Of a stretch of 64,000 nt of DNA, positions 39,339 to 50,116 are shown one piece after another. Under the pieces are notes generated by a model that saw only the letters and a list, made by a program, of their open reading frames with translations, was not told where the DNA came from and did not search any database. Position 1 is the first letter of the stretch. The number at the start of each line of letters is the position of its first letter. Made by a program: the position numbers and the translations under genes. The stretch is taken from positions 13,578,001-13,642,000 of the forward strand of contig JBHGNT010000006.1 in NCBI GenBank assembly GCA_043228905.1, given 5' to 3'. This DNA is from Azolla caroliniana (lineage: Eukaryota > Polypodiophyta).

Positions 39339-39797
39339 TGTTAATCCTTAGGGCCGGACAACACCCTAACACAGGGTGTCCACTTAAGACACTTCACCAA
39401 AGGGTGTTACGGCGAGATAACTTACGACACAACGCTTAATTGGACCTTAATCGGTTACTTAACAATACGTCATTAACACGCGTAAGATATACAATAAGCA
39501 CAAAACGGTGAACAATAGTCAATGATTAAACAAAAGGTTTATATTACTCTTCGTTGATGACTACATTGTAACCGGGCCTTTATATAGGTCACCGGTGCGA
39601 AGTACAAAACGGTGCCAACCGGCACCTATTCGGGATCGGTTCGGATCCGGATCGGCATACGGATTCCGGTCCGTCCGTCCACATCTTCTCATATATTAAT
39701 ATATTAAGACTAGTAATTACAACAGATTCCCAAATAACAATTCCCCTTTTCACAGCCTGGTCTTGACGTCCTTAGCTCCTTTGCCGGCCGGGTAACA
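39339..39797 (-). repeat. Second LTR of element C2 (459 bp)
   Basis: Same length as 31098-31556, with about 10 visible differences (for example cattaacacgcg against cattaacatgcg). On its right is the B gag sequence RLCLYCGG (reading on the minus strand). On its left is B gag again, not C2 leader, so on its own it looks like a solo LTR in B. Confidence 0.9.
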
Positions 39798-40696
39798 ACC
39801 ACCGCAATACAGACATAGTCGATTTGCCCTGCGTCGCTGCTTTTCTTCTTCTGATAGTGGTCCGCGACAACGTGTGGTGTCGATTTTTATTGAAGTCGGA
39901 GTATTTGTTGGAGATGTACTAAAAGACTCCCTTGGGAAAGGCTTTGCTATGATTGAAGCGTAGGTGGGTTCTGATCTTGTGCTTGGCATTTGGAACTGAC
40001 GTTCTGAATGTCGTTCGAAGAGGCGGTTATCGCATTGCACTACGCAACTGATTGCTTCTGTCAATGACTTTGGCTCTTGGGGGAAAGTTAAGAGTAAATC
40101 TTTAACATCATTACGTAGGCCAAAACGAAATTGCTCCATTAATGCTTGGTCATCCTAGGGAATATCGTTGGTGAGAAGACAGAGATCTGCAGCATAAGCC
40201 GAAGCTGGCCGCCCACCTTGGCGGAATCTCCGGATTTTGTTGATTGCTGTTTTGACACCGTCGGTATCTCCAAAACAGGCTTTAAACTCGCTAATAAACT
40301 CTTCGAAATTATTTAACAAGGGAGGGTTTTTTTCTAACAGAGGGGTGAACCATGCCAAAGTCGTGCTACTAAGTAGAGTGCCTACTAGTCCCACTCGTGA
40401 TGCATCGGTGGGATATCGAGTAGGATGCATTTGAATTACTAAACGTACCTGATTGAGGAAACCTCTAAACTATGATCGGGTCCCATCAAATTTTGTAGGA
40501 AGACCGATCTTGGGTTCTTTGTGAATCCCTTGACTGCTTGATCCTTGTTGTTGTAGTGATACAATAGTCACTTCAAGTTGTTGTACACGTAGCATCAACT
40601 CCCCGTGTTGTTGTTTTTCCAGCAATATTTGTTGAAGATCCCCCAACAAACGGTGATTTTCTTGTTCAAGTGCTACAAATTTCTCTTTTAAGGACT
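39798..40696 (-). pseudogene. Gag main part of element B
   Basis: Reads LKEKFVALEQENHRLLGDLQQ, KFDGTRS, HPTRYPTDASRVGLVGTLL, FGDTDGVKTAINKIRRFRQG, MEQFRFGLRNDVKDLLLTF and NRLCLYCGG, parallel to element A gag. Stops: one after KFDGTRS (about 40470) and one where A has DIPWDEA (TGG to TAG at about 40155). The first 15 codons are at 47671-47714 beyond element D. Confidence 0.9.
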
Positions 40697-40701
40697 GGAG
40701 C

Positions 40702-41157
40702 TGTTACGGGCATGACCATTTAATATCCCGTGGTGAGAATTTACCGTAGTATTCTATACACGTGGATAAGTGTGAGGGTTAAACGAGAGTGTAAAGAAGG
40801 GTAGGATTACTTTTAAATCCTCGGGATTGAGACAACCCATTAGGCCAAGTGTGAATTTGCCTGGGGGCCTTGGGTATTGCTATAAATAAGAGGCCTAGCT
40901 ACCCTCATTTGATCATCTTTTGACTACATCGAGACTCTGCTCTTGTGGTGGGTCAACTCTTGTGGCGAGCGCGCCAGCACCATGTACAACTCAACGCCAC
41001 GGCGGTGGTATGGGACACCGATCGAGGCTCGAGTCCGTCTCGATCCCTTCGCTCGGGGGTGGTCGGGTGGATCGGCACCCTTCTTTCTCTTTCTCCTTTC
41101 TATCTATCATTTGTTTATCCTTATCTTAAGCTTACTTTAGTACCTAGATCTCTAATA
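40702..41157 (+). repeat. 5' LTR of element D (456 bp)
   Basis: TGTTACGGG...TCTAATA. TATA box TATAAATAAG at about 40882. The terminal bases are TA rather than CA in both copies, and the ggagc duplication confirms the end. Confidence 0.92.
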
Positions 41158-41159
41158 TT

Positions 41160-41170
41160 TGGTATCAGAT
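41160..41170 (+). promoter_or_regulatory. Primer-binding site of element D
   Basis: TGGTATCAGAT, two bases after the LTR, is complementary to the 3' end of initiator tRNA-Met (family consensus TGGTATCAGAGC). Confidence 0.85.
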
Positions 41171-42854
41171 TTATGTACTAATGTTTCTTTGTTTTTCATT
41201 TGTCTTTTGATTGATGGTGATCGATCGATGTGCGGTCGGCCTTGATCCAGACAACGATCAACAAAGAACTTCGGTAACTCTTTCCGTAATAAATTTTTTT
41301 CTTTCTATTCTCTCTTCTACCATCTAATCATGTGTTTAGTTTATATGTCATTTTTTTTTCATTAAGTCAATGATGTTGTAGTGGTCTTTAATTGATTATC
41401 TAAAACGTTTACATATGTGCATGAGGTCAATACCTCGTTTGACATATAAATAATATGTGATGAGTGTCGTATGCGTATGAGGTTAATACCTCAATTACGT
41501 ATTACGTTCACGAACATATGTTACGTTTGCGTATGAGTTTAATACCTTGATTTGTTGTAAAGGATATGTGTTTGATCTCGTATGCATAAGAGGTCAATAC
41601 CTCAATTGCGTATTAGGATAATCTCTTATTTGTGGATGTTTCGTATGCGTAGAGGTATATACCTCGATTACGTATCTTGATCACATCATTTGTGGCTATT
41701 TAATATAACAATATGTTTAATATAGGCATATGTGGTCACGTATATACGTATTTGATCGTATATATGTGATAAGTAAACATATGTGTATATTCATTATTAC
41801 GTGATTATATCGAAAGTTGTCCTTGTCGGGAAAAGGATGTTGGTGGCCGTCCTCACATTTTTGTGAGAATGGCGTTGTCACCATCCCTTTTTCAACAATT
41901 TTTGATTGTTGACAACCCCGTTGATGACCTCGATTTTGTTACGTAAAGAAACGCCTATAGCCATAATGATGTTGAGTACGTAGGGCTTGACCCACTTCAA
42001 GTGAGGTCGCGAGGTCGCTCCAATGACACACGTATCCAACATCCCTCCCTCGTTACATGGATACGATGCCACCATGAGCTCGTTCTTACGAGAGGCATAC
42101 GTGACCATTTGATGGGCCACGTGGACCTACTACGAAACGAGGGCCCATTTGGCTTGATCATTAGGTTGCACTTTGGCGTATGCCATCGTAATTACGAGAC
42201 TTGAGGTTAGGTAACGTACCAACATAGTTTTGGTAAATGAGGGCGAAATAAGGACCCTTGACATATATGTTCTTTTAAAAAAAAACATATATGATCAAAT
42301 GCCTCACATATCTCTTATACGCATCAAACATTAAGCATTCAAGAAGAGCAACTTACTTGGTTGGCTCAAGTGTTTAATGTATTTGTTCTCGAGGTCTCGA
42401 GTTCAAATATGACCAAGACCATACAACATCTTTGATACATATGACTATAACACATGTTTAGACTTAAGGTCTAAGTGCACTTTGGGGTCCTCGTAATAGG
42501 ACTTAAAGAGCCGAAACCACATATGTGGGCACCGAAACATAGTTTATGTTAACATTTTTTTCGTGTATAAACTATTCATGACGCGAACATACATGGTTGA
42601 GCCTCGGGGAACCACCATGAAAAAATCGATATAGAGATAAGGGAAAGACATTTATTTGTCACCCCCATGGTTTTTAAAACACCTTTGTGTTACCATAGTA
42701 ACCTCATCTTGAACCTCATCTCATACGTCTAGAGGGGTATTGACGTGAGATCATGATATCGATTAATGTGTGCCCATGATATGTTTACATCACGACATGA
42801 TGTTATGACTATCTCTCTGACCTTATCCTATTTCTTTTCCAAAAATAATCTTTA
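41171..42854 (+). other. Untranslated leader of element D with palindromic repeats
   Basis: About 1.7 kb without a supported gene. Five palindromes of the form GAGGTNAATACCTC lie at 41423, 41479, 41535 (eroded), 41590 and 41652, spaced 55-62 bp, within an AT-rich tandem repeat. The rest (41700-42850) is AT-rich with only short frames, which differ between strands and show no domain. Confidence 0.65.
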
Positions 42855-44371
42855 ATGGCTCAAATTAACGACCCGATGTCATCCGCTCAAGTGGAAGGAA
42901 CTCAAGGGAATCCTCTTGGACAAATGTCCACGGAGATGTATTTGGCACAAATAACACAATACCTTAGTTTCACCGCTCAACAGATGACCGAACTTCAGCA
43001 ATCTCAGAGTGCTCTTGAGGCACGTGTCATTAGTCTACAATGAGAAACTAATAGGCCTGATGACCAACAGGGTGAACCATCGTTTGTCGTTAAGCCATTT
43101 ACGGGAAACAAAAAGGAAAGAACCGAAGAAGCAATCTGCACGTGGTTGGGCCGATGGGAGTCTCATTTTGAGCTTTATCCCACGCCAGATAGTACGAAGA
43201 TTGCATATGTCGGCCGAGAACTCGGGGGTAAGGCCGCCGCCTGGTGGCGTGGGCTCCGTACTATGGGGAAATTGCCTGATACCTGGACAGATTTTGTCAC
43301 GGTTTTTAAGGGCCAATTTCTGCAACCTCCCTCTCGAACCGAGGCAGCACAAGCTTTAATGAACCTCTCTAGCAGGAAATTTTCCTCGCTAGAAGACTAT
43401 GTTCACCATGCTAGAACCCAAATCCAAAAATTGGGTCTAGAAGGGGACAATTGGTTGATAGCTTGTTTTGTCAATGGCATCCCCAATTCGGACTATCACT
43501 GGATAGTGCATGATAAGGATCCAAAATCCTTTGAAGAGGCCGTTGAAATAGTTCTTCGCTATCAACACACTTCGAAGAACCCAACGAAGCGCCCGGGACT
43601 AAGCAGTCGCAATTCGTTGGGAAATGCAAGACACCCAACGAATTCATGGATCGCGATTGTAAGCGACAACATCCTTTTTGCGTATTCTGCAAAAAGAAGG
43701 GTCATACAAAAGATCAATGTCGAAAGCTCCAACGGAAAGAGCACGACAACAAAGCTAAAGCTGCAGACCATAAAGGTCAGATTCCTAATGTCCTTCAGGT
43801 CTATACACATCATTTAAGTAATTGTCAATGTTCTTTCCCTCACTCTGTATTGGGCCCCAATGATTTACTACGTGCAAACGGGTATATCAATGGATCTCTC
43901 GTACAATTTTTATTTGATTCGAGAAGCTCACACAATTTTGTGAATGATCGTTTGGTTCGGATATGGGTAATCCAACCCACCGTAAGTGATCACACCTACA
44001 CGGTGCACTTGGCTGATGGAAGAGTACAATACATCAACGGGGCGATTCATTCATTAGGAATTTCTATTGATACTTATATAGAGGAAGTAGACTTCCATGT
44101 AATGAATCTTTGTACCACCGATGTAATACTGGGTTATCCCTGGTTTTATAATAAAAAATCTTCTTTATTTATTGATTGGGTTCGTCATTCCATTTCTTTT
44201 GTATTGAACGATTGTACGCATTTTATTCAATGTATCAAAAAACAATCCCTCTCGATTGTTTCCGTGTGTCCATCAATATCTGAGTTTTCTTGTTCTACGT
44301 TATTTTATTGTGTACTTGATCCGGACATTCACGTTTACAATATCGATAATGTCCCGGTTCAATTAACATAG
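42855..44371 (+). pseudogene. Gag and protease of element D, decayed
   Basis: ATG at 42855 (MAQINDPMSSAQVEGTQGNP), coiled segment, in-frame TGA at about 43041, then the gag core WLGRWESHFELYPTPDSTKI, RELGGKAAAWWRGLR, PPSRTEAAQALMNL. A frameshift near 43620-43650 leads into the zinc knuckle CVFCKKKGHTKDQC and the protease QFLFDSRSSHNFVND. The active site reads D-S-R instead of D-S-G, a missense change in the catalytic loop. A TAG at 44369-44371 separates it from RT. Confidence 0.85.
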
Positions 44372-46066
44372 TTTGAACAACAACAACTTGATGAAATCTT
44401 AAATGATTTTCATGATGTTTTTCTAAGTGAACTACCTGATGGGTTACCTCCTAAACGTAATATAGACCATCGTATAGATATTGTACCTGGTGTTGCACCA
44501 ATAAGTATACCTCCTTATTGCTTAAGTCGATCCGAAGAGGATGAGGTATCTAAGCAACTCAAGGACTATTTACGAATGGGTTATATACGTTATAGTAAAC
44601 CTCCATGGGGTGCACCAGTTCTCTTGGTTAAAAAGAAAGAGGGCACATGGCGTATGCGTATTAATTACCGACACTTGAATAAAATGACGATCAATAATTC
44701 GTATCCATTCCCCCGGGCTGACGATCTAATTGACCATCTCCAGGGAGCTCGGTATTTTACGAAACTTGATCTCCGTACTGGCTACCATCAAATACGAATA
44801 AGTGAGGACGATGTTCCTAAAACGGCATTTCGTACGTGCTATGGCCATTACGAGTTTTTGGTTATGCCTTTTGGTTTGACCAATGCTTCGGCCACTTTTC
44901 AACAAGAAATGAATGACATTTTCCGAGAACAACTTGGAAAATTTGTCGTTATTTTCTTGGATGATATTTTAGTTTATAGTCGTACATTACAAGAACATGC
45001 TAGACATGTCCGCTTTATTTTACAAACATTGCGTGACAAACAGTTTTATGCGAAGATCTCAAAATGTGAGTTCTTCAAGAAATCAATTACTTATCTAGGA
45101 CATCTCATAACTGAACGAGGAGTTGAAATTGATCCTTCTCGCATTGAGAAAATCAAGCTTTGGCTCACTCTTCGAAATATTCGAGAAGTTCGATCATTTC
45201 TTGGTTTTGTCGGGTTTTTGCGAAAGTCTCTTCGTAATTACTCCCAATTGATGATGCCGTTTATTGATCTTTTAAAAGGTCAAACGCGTAAGTCTACAAA
45301 ACCTATTGTGTGGAATGCTACACTAGACCTCGCCTTTAAGGAACGCAAGGACCTGGTTTGCAAGGCTCCTTCACTTCTTTTACTTGATCCTTCAAAACCT
45401 TTGGAGGTTGAAACCGATGCAAGCGATTATGATATAGGTGCTGTCTTGTATCAAGATGGTAAACCAATAACATTCGAGAGTAAGAAACTTGATTCTGCTC
45501 AATGTCGGTATACCGTTCAAGAAAAGGAATTATTTGCAGTTATACATGCACTCAAAACATGGCGCCATTATCTTTATGGAAATCGCTTTGTGGTAGCTAC
45601 GGACCACGAGTCCTTGAAATATTTTTGTGACCAACAAGACTTGAAAGGTCGTAAGGCACGATGGGCTGATCTCATCCAGGACTTTGATTTTTCCATACGA
45701 TATCGTAAAGGTTCCATGAACACTGTCGCTGATGCACTAAGTCTCATCCGTGAAGTTAACATGCTTAGCTTCACTGAAATAACATCAGATCTTTCTGATC
45801 ACCTTCGAGGAAAGTATCCTGATGACAGTTATTTTGCAAAATACTGGGCAAGAGTTGAGTTTGGAACAGACACCACCACATCCTCGAAGGAATACTTCCA
45901 CATTGCTAACGGTTTGCTCTACCGTAATGGGAAGGTTTGTGTTCCAGATTTACCCAAGGCCATGATGCACCCTCAGCAGGGCACCCTGGAATACATCGTA
46001 CACTCGTTCTCATCTCCACTCAATTTTATTGGCCTAAGATGCGCCCTGACATACATAGCTATGTGA
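44372..46066 (+). pseudogene. RT and RNase H of element D
   Basis: Open from 44372 after a [71 protein letters not shown], catalytic [10 protein letters not shown]. RNase [61 protein letters not shown]. The motifs look intact, so the lesions are at the ends: a stop before the RT and a frameshift in the integrase zinc site near 46000-46060. Confidence 0.9.
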
Positions 46067-47209
46067 CTAAATGTCACCAATGTCAGGTTAACAAAGCCGA
46101 GTGACTTAAAGTCGTAGGACTTTACATCCCTTGGAAATTCCCAACAATAAGTGGGAAAGTATATCCATGGATTTTATTGTTAGCCTTCCTCGCACCCAAA
46201 AAGGTCATGATGCCATCTGGGTTTTCGTTGATCGACTAACTAAAATGGCCAGATTTATTGCTACTAAAACCACGGTAACAACTCCTGAATTGGCTTACCA
46301 ATTCGTTGACGAATTATTTCGTTTTTATGGGTTACCGATGGATATCGTGAGTGATCGAGATCCAAAGTTTACTAGTGACTTCTGGACGCAAGTCTTTAAG
46401 AAGTTAGAAACTACGTTGAGCATGAGCTCCACGGATCACCCTCAATCCGATGGACAGACAGAACGAGTAAATCAAATTATTGAGGACATGCTTCGAGCAT
46501 ATGTTGGTGCAAAACCAACAAAATGGGAACGTTATCTCCCAAATTTGGAGTTTGCTTACAACAGCTCCAAGCATACGTCAACGGGATATAGTCCTTTTAT
46601 GTTGATGTATGGTTTTCAGCCACGAGACCCGATTGATGTTAATATACATCACGATGAGTTGCGAAGTACGCAAAACTTTCTTCGGGATATTCAAGATATG
46701 TTGCATATTGCACGAGATAATATAAAAACAGCTCAAGATAGAAGGCGTTTTTATGTCGATCATCATAGGCAACCTCGTGTATTCAACCCTGGACAGAAGG
46801 TATTTTTACGTGTACCTCACAATTCTAAGACATTGTCTACGGTTTTGTGGACCTTTTACAGTCCTCAAATGCATTGGGTCATCAACCTATTGTCTCGCTC
46901 TTCCCGATGGTGTTGGAATTCATCTAGTCTTTCATGTGAGTCGTCTAAAAGAACTTCTAGGTTCTGGCGACAATACAATTACAACTGAAACTCTAGTTAC
47001 TTCTGAAGAATTATCTTCTAAACCACATGTACCAGAAAGAATTCTCGATGTTAAAACAAAAAAATTAAGTACTAAAGAAATCCGAGAATTTAAAATAAAA
47101 TGGATGGATAAATCAATAAAAGATGCCACATGGGAACGCGAAAATACTCTCAGAACTAATTTCCCTAACTTTCCATTGCAAGAGTGCAATGTTTTAAAGA
47201 GGGGGAGTA
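46067..47209 (+). pseudogene. Integrase and chromodomain of element D
   Basis: 46131-46988 carries the integrase core: SISMDFIVSLPRTQKGHDAI, DIVSDRDPKFTSDF and HPQSDGQTERVNQIIEDML (the D, D and E residues present). A frameshift near 46850 moves the frame to 46753-47223, with GPFTVLKCIGSSTYCLALP, VFHVSRLKELLG and the chromodomain PERILDVKTKKLSTKEIREF. The zinc-binding N-terminus is disrupted near 46066. The polypurine tract AAAGAGGGGGAG (about 47196-47207) lies at the end. Confidence 0.88.
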
Positions 47210-47665
47210 TGTTACGAGCATGACCATTTAATATCCCGTGGTGAGAATTTACCGTAGTATTCTATACACGTGGATAAGTGTGAGAGTTAAACGAGAGTGT
47301 AAAGAAGGGGAGGATTACTTTTAAATCCTCGGGATTGAGACAACCCATTAGGTCAAGTGTGAACTTGCCTGGGGGCCTTGGGTATCGCTATAAATAAGAG
47401 GCCTAGCTACCCTCATTTGATCATCTTTTGACTACATCGAGACTCTGCTCTTGTGGTGGGTCAACTCTTGTAGCGAGCGCGCCAACACCAGGTACGACTC
47501 GACGCCACAACGGTGGTATGGGACGCTAATCGAGGCTCGAGTCCATCTCGATCCCTTCGCTCGGGGGTGGTCGGGTCGATCGGCACCCTTCTTTCTCTTT
47601 CTCCTTTCTATCTATTATTTGTTTATCCTTATCTTAAGCTTACTTTAGTACCTAGATCTCTAATA
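47210..47665 (+). repeat. 3' LTR of element D (456 bp)
   Basis: TGTTACGAG...TCTAATA, same length as the 5' copy, then the duplication ggagc. TATA box TATAAATAAG at about 47390. Confidence 0.92.
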
Positions 47666-47670
47666 GGAGC

Positions 47671-47714
47671 TCTGAGAAAATAGATTGGTATTCCTGAGCG
47701 TTAATAGTTTCCAT
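47671..47714 (-). pseudogene. Start of gag of element B
   Basis: ATG at 47714-47712 on the minus strand begins METINAQEYQSIFSEL, matching MESVSKQEYMRVLSEL of element A. The frame continues at 40696 after element D is removed. Confidence 0.88.
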
Positions 47715-47777
47715 TTTACTAGGGAGGATAAGAGGATTAGTATGAAGGGAAGGAGGAGTAAGAGGGAAGGAAAGAAA

Positions 47778-47788
47778 AATCTGTTCAA
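47778..47788 (-). promoter_or_regulatory. Primer-binding site of element B (self-complementary type)
   Basis: On the minus strand TTGAACAGATTT begins 2 nt after the LTR. It pairs with aaatcggttcaa of the LTR (47994-47983 minus), 33 nt downstream of the TATA box, with one mismatch. Where element A has GAAT in the site and ATTC in the LTR, B has GATT and AATC, so the pairing covaries. No TGG tRNA site is present. Confidence 0.55.
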
Positions 47789-47790
47789 AC

Positions 47791-48211
47791 TATCAAGAAT
47801 AGTACTAAGACAGAGAAGTAATTAGTACTAAAAGAAGGATTAGTACTAAGAGAGGTGAAGAGCTATCGAGAGAAGGAAAGAGTGAGTGAGAGGGAGAGGG
47901 AGAGAGAGAGAGAGACGATAAGAAAAGATATTTATTATGTGAAGAGAATATACAATAGTAGCTAGGAGGCTTAAGACTGGCGTTGAACCGATTTGGTTCA
48001 AAATAATGCCTTGTGCCTCATTTTATAGTGTTCTCGAGAGTACTCCTGAAGTTTCTAGAATGTTCTAGAGAAATCTAGAATATACATCCATTTTCTATAA
48101 TAAAATTTAAATGAAAATAATATCCTAGGTATTACAAAAGATGGTATAATGGTCAAGAGCTCGACCCATGTAGCAGAAGGTCATGGGTTCGAGTCTTGCC
48201 ATATCATGACA
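47791..48211 (-). repeat. 5' LTR of element B (421 bp)
   Basis: On the minus strand TGTCATGATATGG...TTCTTGATA; the terminal CA has mutated to TA. TATA box at 48021-48027 (minus). It carries the same plus-strand tRNA-like stretch near 48140-48197 as the 3' copy. Followed by the duplication caatg. It is 16 bp shorter than the 3' LTR, mainly in the GA tract. Confidence 0.92.
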
Positions 48212-49524
48212 CAATGAGTACATGGTGCATCATTATGCATACATGACTAAGGTGGTGGAAGTGCGTGAGCCGGAGAGCTATGCAAAAGTAGCGAAAGATG
48301 CAAATTGGCGTGCTGCTATGGAGGAAGAAATGCGGGCACTAGATGTCAATGACACATGGGACCTGGTTGACCCAACCTGACAGTGCAAACCGATCGGTTA
48401 CAAGTGGGTGTACAAGGTAAAGTACAACGCCGATGATTCCGGTCAACCGGTACAAGGCCATGTTAGTGACAAAGGGATACGCACAGACCCACTGAATCGA
48501 CTATGACGAGACCTTCGCTCCTGTAGCGAAGATGACGACGGTTCGCGTGGAAAAATTGCGGCAAGGGGATGACATCTTCATCAAATGGACGTGAAGAATG
48601 CATTTCTTTAAGGTGATCTTGAAGAACGGGTCTATATGACCCAACCCCCCGGGTTCCAATCGGAGATGAACAAGTCAGCAGTGTGCCGACTCAAGAAGTT
48701 GCTTTACGGTTTGAAACAAGCCCCCCAAGCTTGGAATGCGAAGATCACACACCGGTTGCATAAGATGGGGTTTGTGGCCTCTAAGTCCGACTCTTCATTG
48801 TTCATCCGGAACGGTCCGGTTTGCATTTTGCTTTATGTTAATGATTTATTCATCACCGGACCCGGACTTGATGAAATCGGCCGAGTGAAGTCCTAGCTGT
48901 CGGACACATTTGAAATGAAGGACCTAGGGGACCTTCATTATTTTGTTGGGATCGAGGTGCTCCGGACCCCCGATGGCATATTGCTCTCACAACGTCATTA
49001 TGTGTTGAATATGTTGTACAAGTTCGGCATGACGGAATGCCGACCGATCTTTACGCTCTTGGACCGGAACCTAAAGCTACGTCCCGACTCCGGACCGGCC
49101 TACAATGAGAAACGGTTCCGACAAATTGTCAGAAGCCTTATATACTTGACGATCACCCGACCTGACATCAGTTATCTAGTTGGAGTGATCGGCCAGTGAA
49201 GCCATCTAGCTTCGGTGACTCCTGCGAGACCTCCGGATTGAGGTGCCGACCCTGATCTTGATCTACTGCGACAACGTAAGCAGCATACAGCTAGCCAAGA
49301 ATCTTGTATTCCATGCTCGGACAAAGCACATAGAAGTGCATTATCACTTTGTGTGTGAGTGGGTCCTGAGCGGTGAAGTTGAACTTCGGTATGTTGACAC
49401 AGATCGGCAAGCTGCCGATATCTTCACCAAACCACTCGGATCGGACAAGTTGCAACGCTTTTCAGAGATGCTTGGCATTCAGCGTCTTGACGTGCCGCAC
49501 TTGAGGGGGAGAATAGGAACATGA
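48212..49524 (+). pseudogene. Copia RT and RNase H of element E, decayed
   Basis: Continues the frame cut at 16646: [34 protein letters not shown]. Stop and frame breaks lie at 48379, 48440 and 48560-48610. Then QPPGFQSEMNKSAVCRLKKL, LYGLKQAPQAWNAKI and the catalytic LLYVNDLFITGPG, where the second catalytic Asp of YVDD is Asn. RNase H is partly deleted around 49200, resuming at LIYCDNVSSIQLAKN and TKHIEVHYHFVCEWV, with ADIFTKPLG near the end. TGA at 49522-49524. Confidence 0.88.
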
Positions 49525-50079
49525 CCGAGAACGGATGGCATCGGACAAGCAGCCGGAGAGGAAGAAAGAACCAAGGGGGGAGATGAGCAGACAAAGGAAG
49601 CCGAGACGACCGAAGGAGTCGGCACATCTGAAGAAGGCGGAGCAAACGGCAGTGGCAACATAGTCAAGAAGGAAAGAGCCGACCGGAAGAAGGCAAAGAC
49701 CCGGACGTGGTCCGATGTGGTGAAGGGCCTGAAAACGGAAGACGAGTTGGAGACTACCAACGCGGACAAGAGCTGGAACGAATCAGAGGAAGCATATTTG
49801 GAAGAGCCGGTTCAACAATTGGATTCGGAAGAGACGGATCAACTAAAGGCCAAGCGGACGAGAAGGCAACGGAAATCGACACCGAAACGGAGGAACCAAT
49901 GGGTCAACAAGCGCCGAAGTCGTAATAGCAAAAGAGCTAAGATGGGCTTGTTGAGCAGACAAGCCGACCGGGGAGGTCGAGGTGCACGGGAAATGGGACC
50001 GGACCGGACAAGGAGCGCGAGCAAGGCGGAACGATGCCAGAAGGAGCCGGATGGAAGGACCGGCTACTGCAGACACTAA
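49525..50079 (+). CDS. Lys/Arg-rich C-terminal extension of copia pol, element E
   Basis: The same frame as the RNase H stays open for about 185 codons after a single TGA (49522-49524). It holds KKAKTRTWSDVVKG, DKSWNESEEAYLEEPVQQLD, LKAKRTRRQRKSTPKRRNQW and SRNSKRAKMGLLSRQADRGG, ending with TAA at 50077-50079. F has the same blocks in eroded form. Copia pol normally ends shortly after RNase H, so this is an additional segment. It could bind nucleic acid by its charge. The TGA may come from CGA. Confidence 0.5.
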   Translation, partial: PRTDGIGQAAGEEERTKGGDEQTKEAETTEGVGTSEEGGANGSGNIVKKERADRKKAKTRTWSDVVKGLKTEDELETTNADKSWNESEEAYLEEPVQQLDSEETDQLKAKRTRRQRKSTPKRRNQWVNKRRSRNSKRAKMGLLSRQADRGGRGAREMGPDRTRSASKAERCQKEPDGRTGYCRH

Positions 50080-50116
50080 CACCACGATCCGACCTCCAGT
50101 TGAGCTTGAGGGGGAG

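Larger units (their letters stand above)
31098..39797 (-). mobile_element. Element C2: relative of C, minus strand, protease deleted and 5' end rearranged
   Basis: It lies in the gag zinc knuckle of B; the flanks gccac (31093-31097) and accac (39798-39802) are a 5-bp duplication with one change. LTRs at 31098-31556 and 39339-39797, 459 bp each. Order on the minus strand: LTR, a 416-bp piece of element B (39338-38923), gag from the middle, RT, RNase H, integrase, ORF X, ORF Y, LTR. The leader and first part of gag are missing, and the protease is removed by an internal deletion. Long frames remain open for ORF X and ORF Y. Confidence 0.88.
40702..47665 (+). mobile_element. Element D: Ty3/gypsy chromovirus of the Tekay/Del type, TSD ggagc
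   Basis: Flanked by ggagc at 40697-40701 and 47666-47670, in the first codons of B gag. LTRs of 456 bp each differ at about 20 positions by eye. PBS TGGTATCAGAT at 41160-41170 matches initiator tRNA-Met. A long leader is followed by gag, protease, RT, RNase H, integrase and a C-terminal chromodomain of the type seen in Tekay/Del (PERILDVK, IKWMDKSIKDATWERE). Several lesions make it inactive. Confidence 0.93.
16647..48211 (-). mobile_element. Element B: Ty3/gypsy chromovirus, minus strand, three later insertions inside
   Basis: Flanked by caatg at 16642-16646 and 48212-48216. The 3' LTR is at 16647-17083 and the 5' LTR at 47791-48211. It is a diverged relative of element A, with the same gag, pol, chromodomain, frameshift signal, polypurine tract and self-priming layout. 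Its sequence is split by C (in integrase), C2 (in the gag zinc knuckle) and D (near the gag start). Several stop codons interrupt gag and pol, so it is dead. Confidence 0.93.

Noticed and set aside
41400-41690. CRISPR-like array in the D leader
   Set aside because: Palindromes with similar spacing, but the intervals are themselves related and the location is inside an LTR retrotransposon of a plant; no cas genes.
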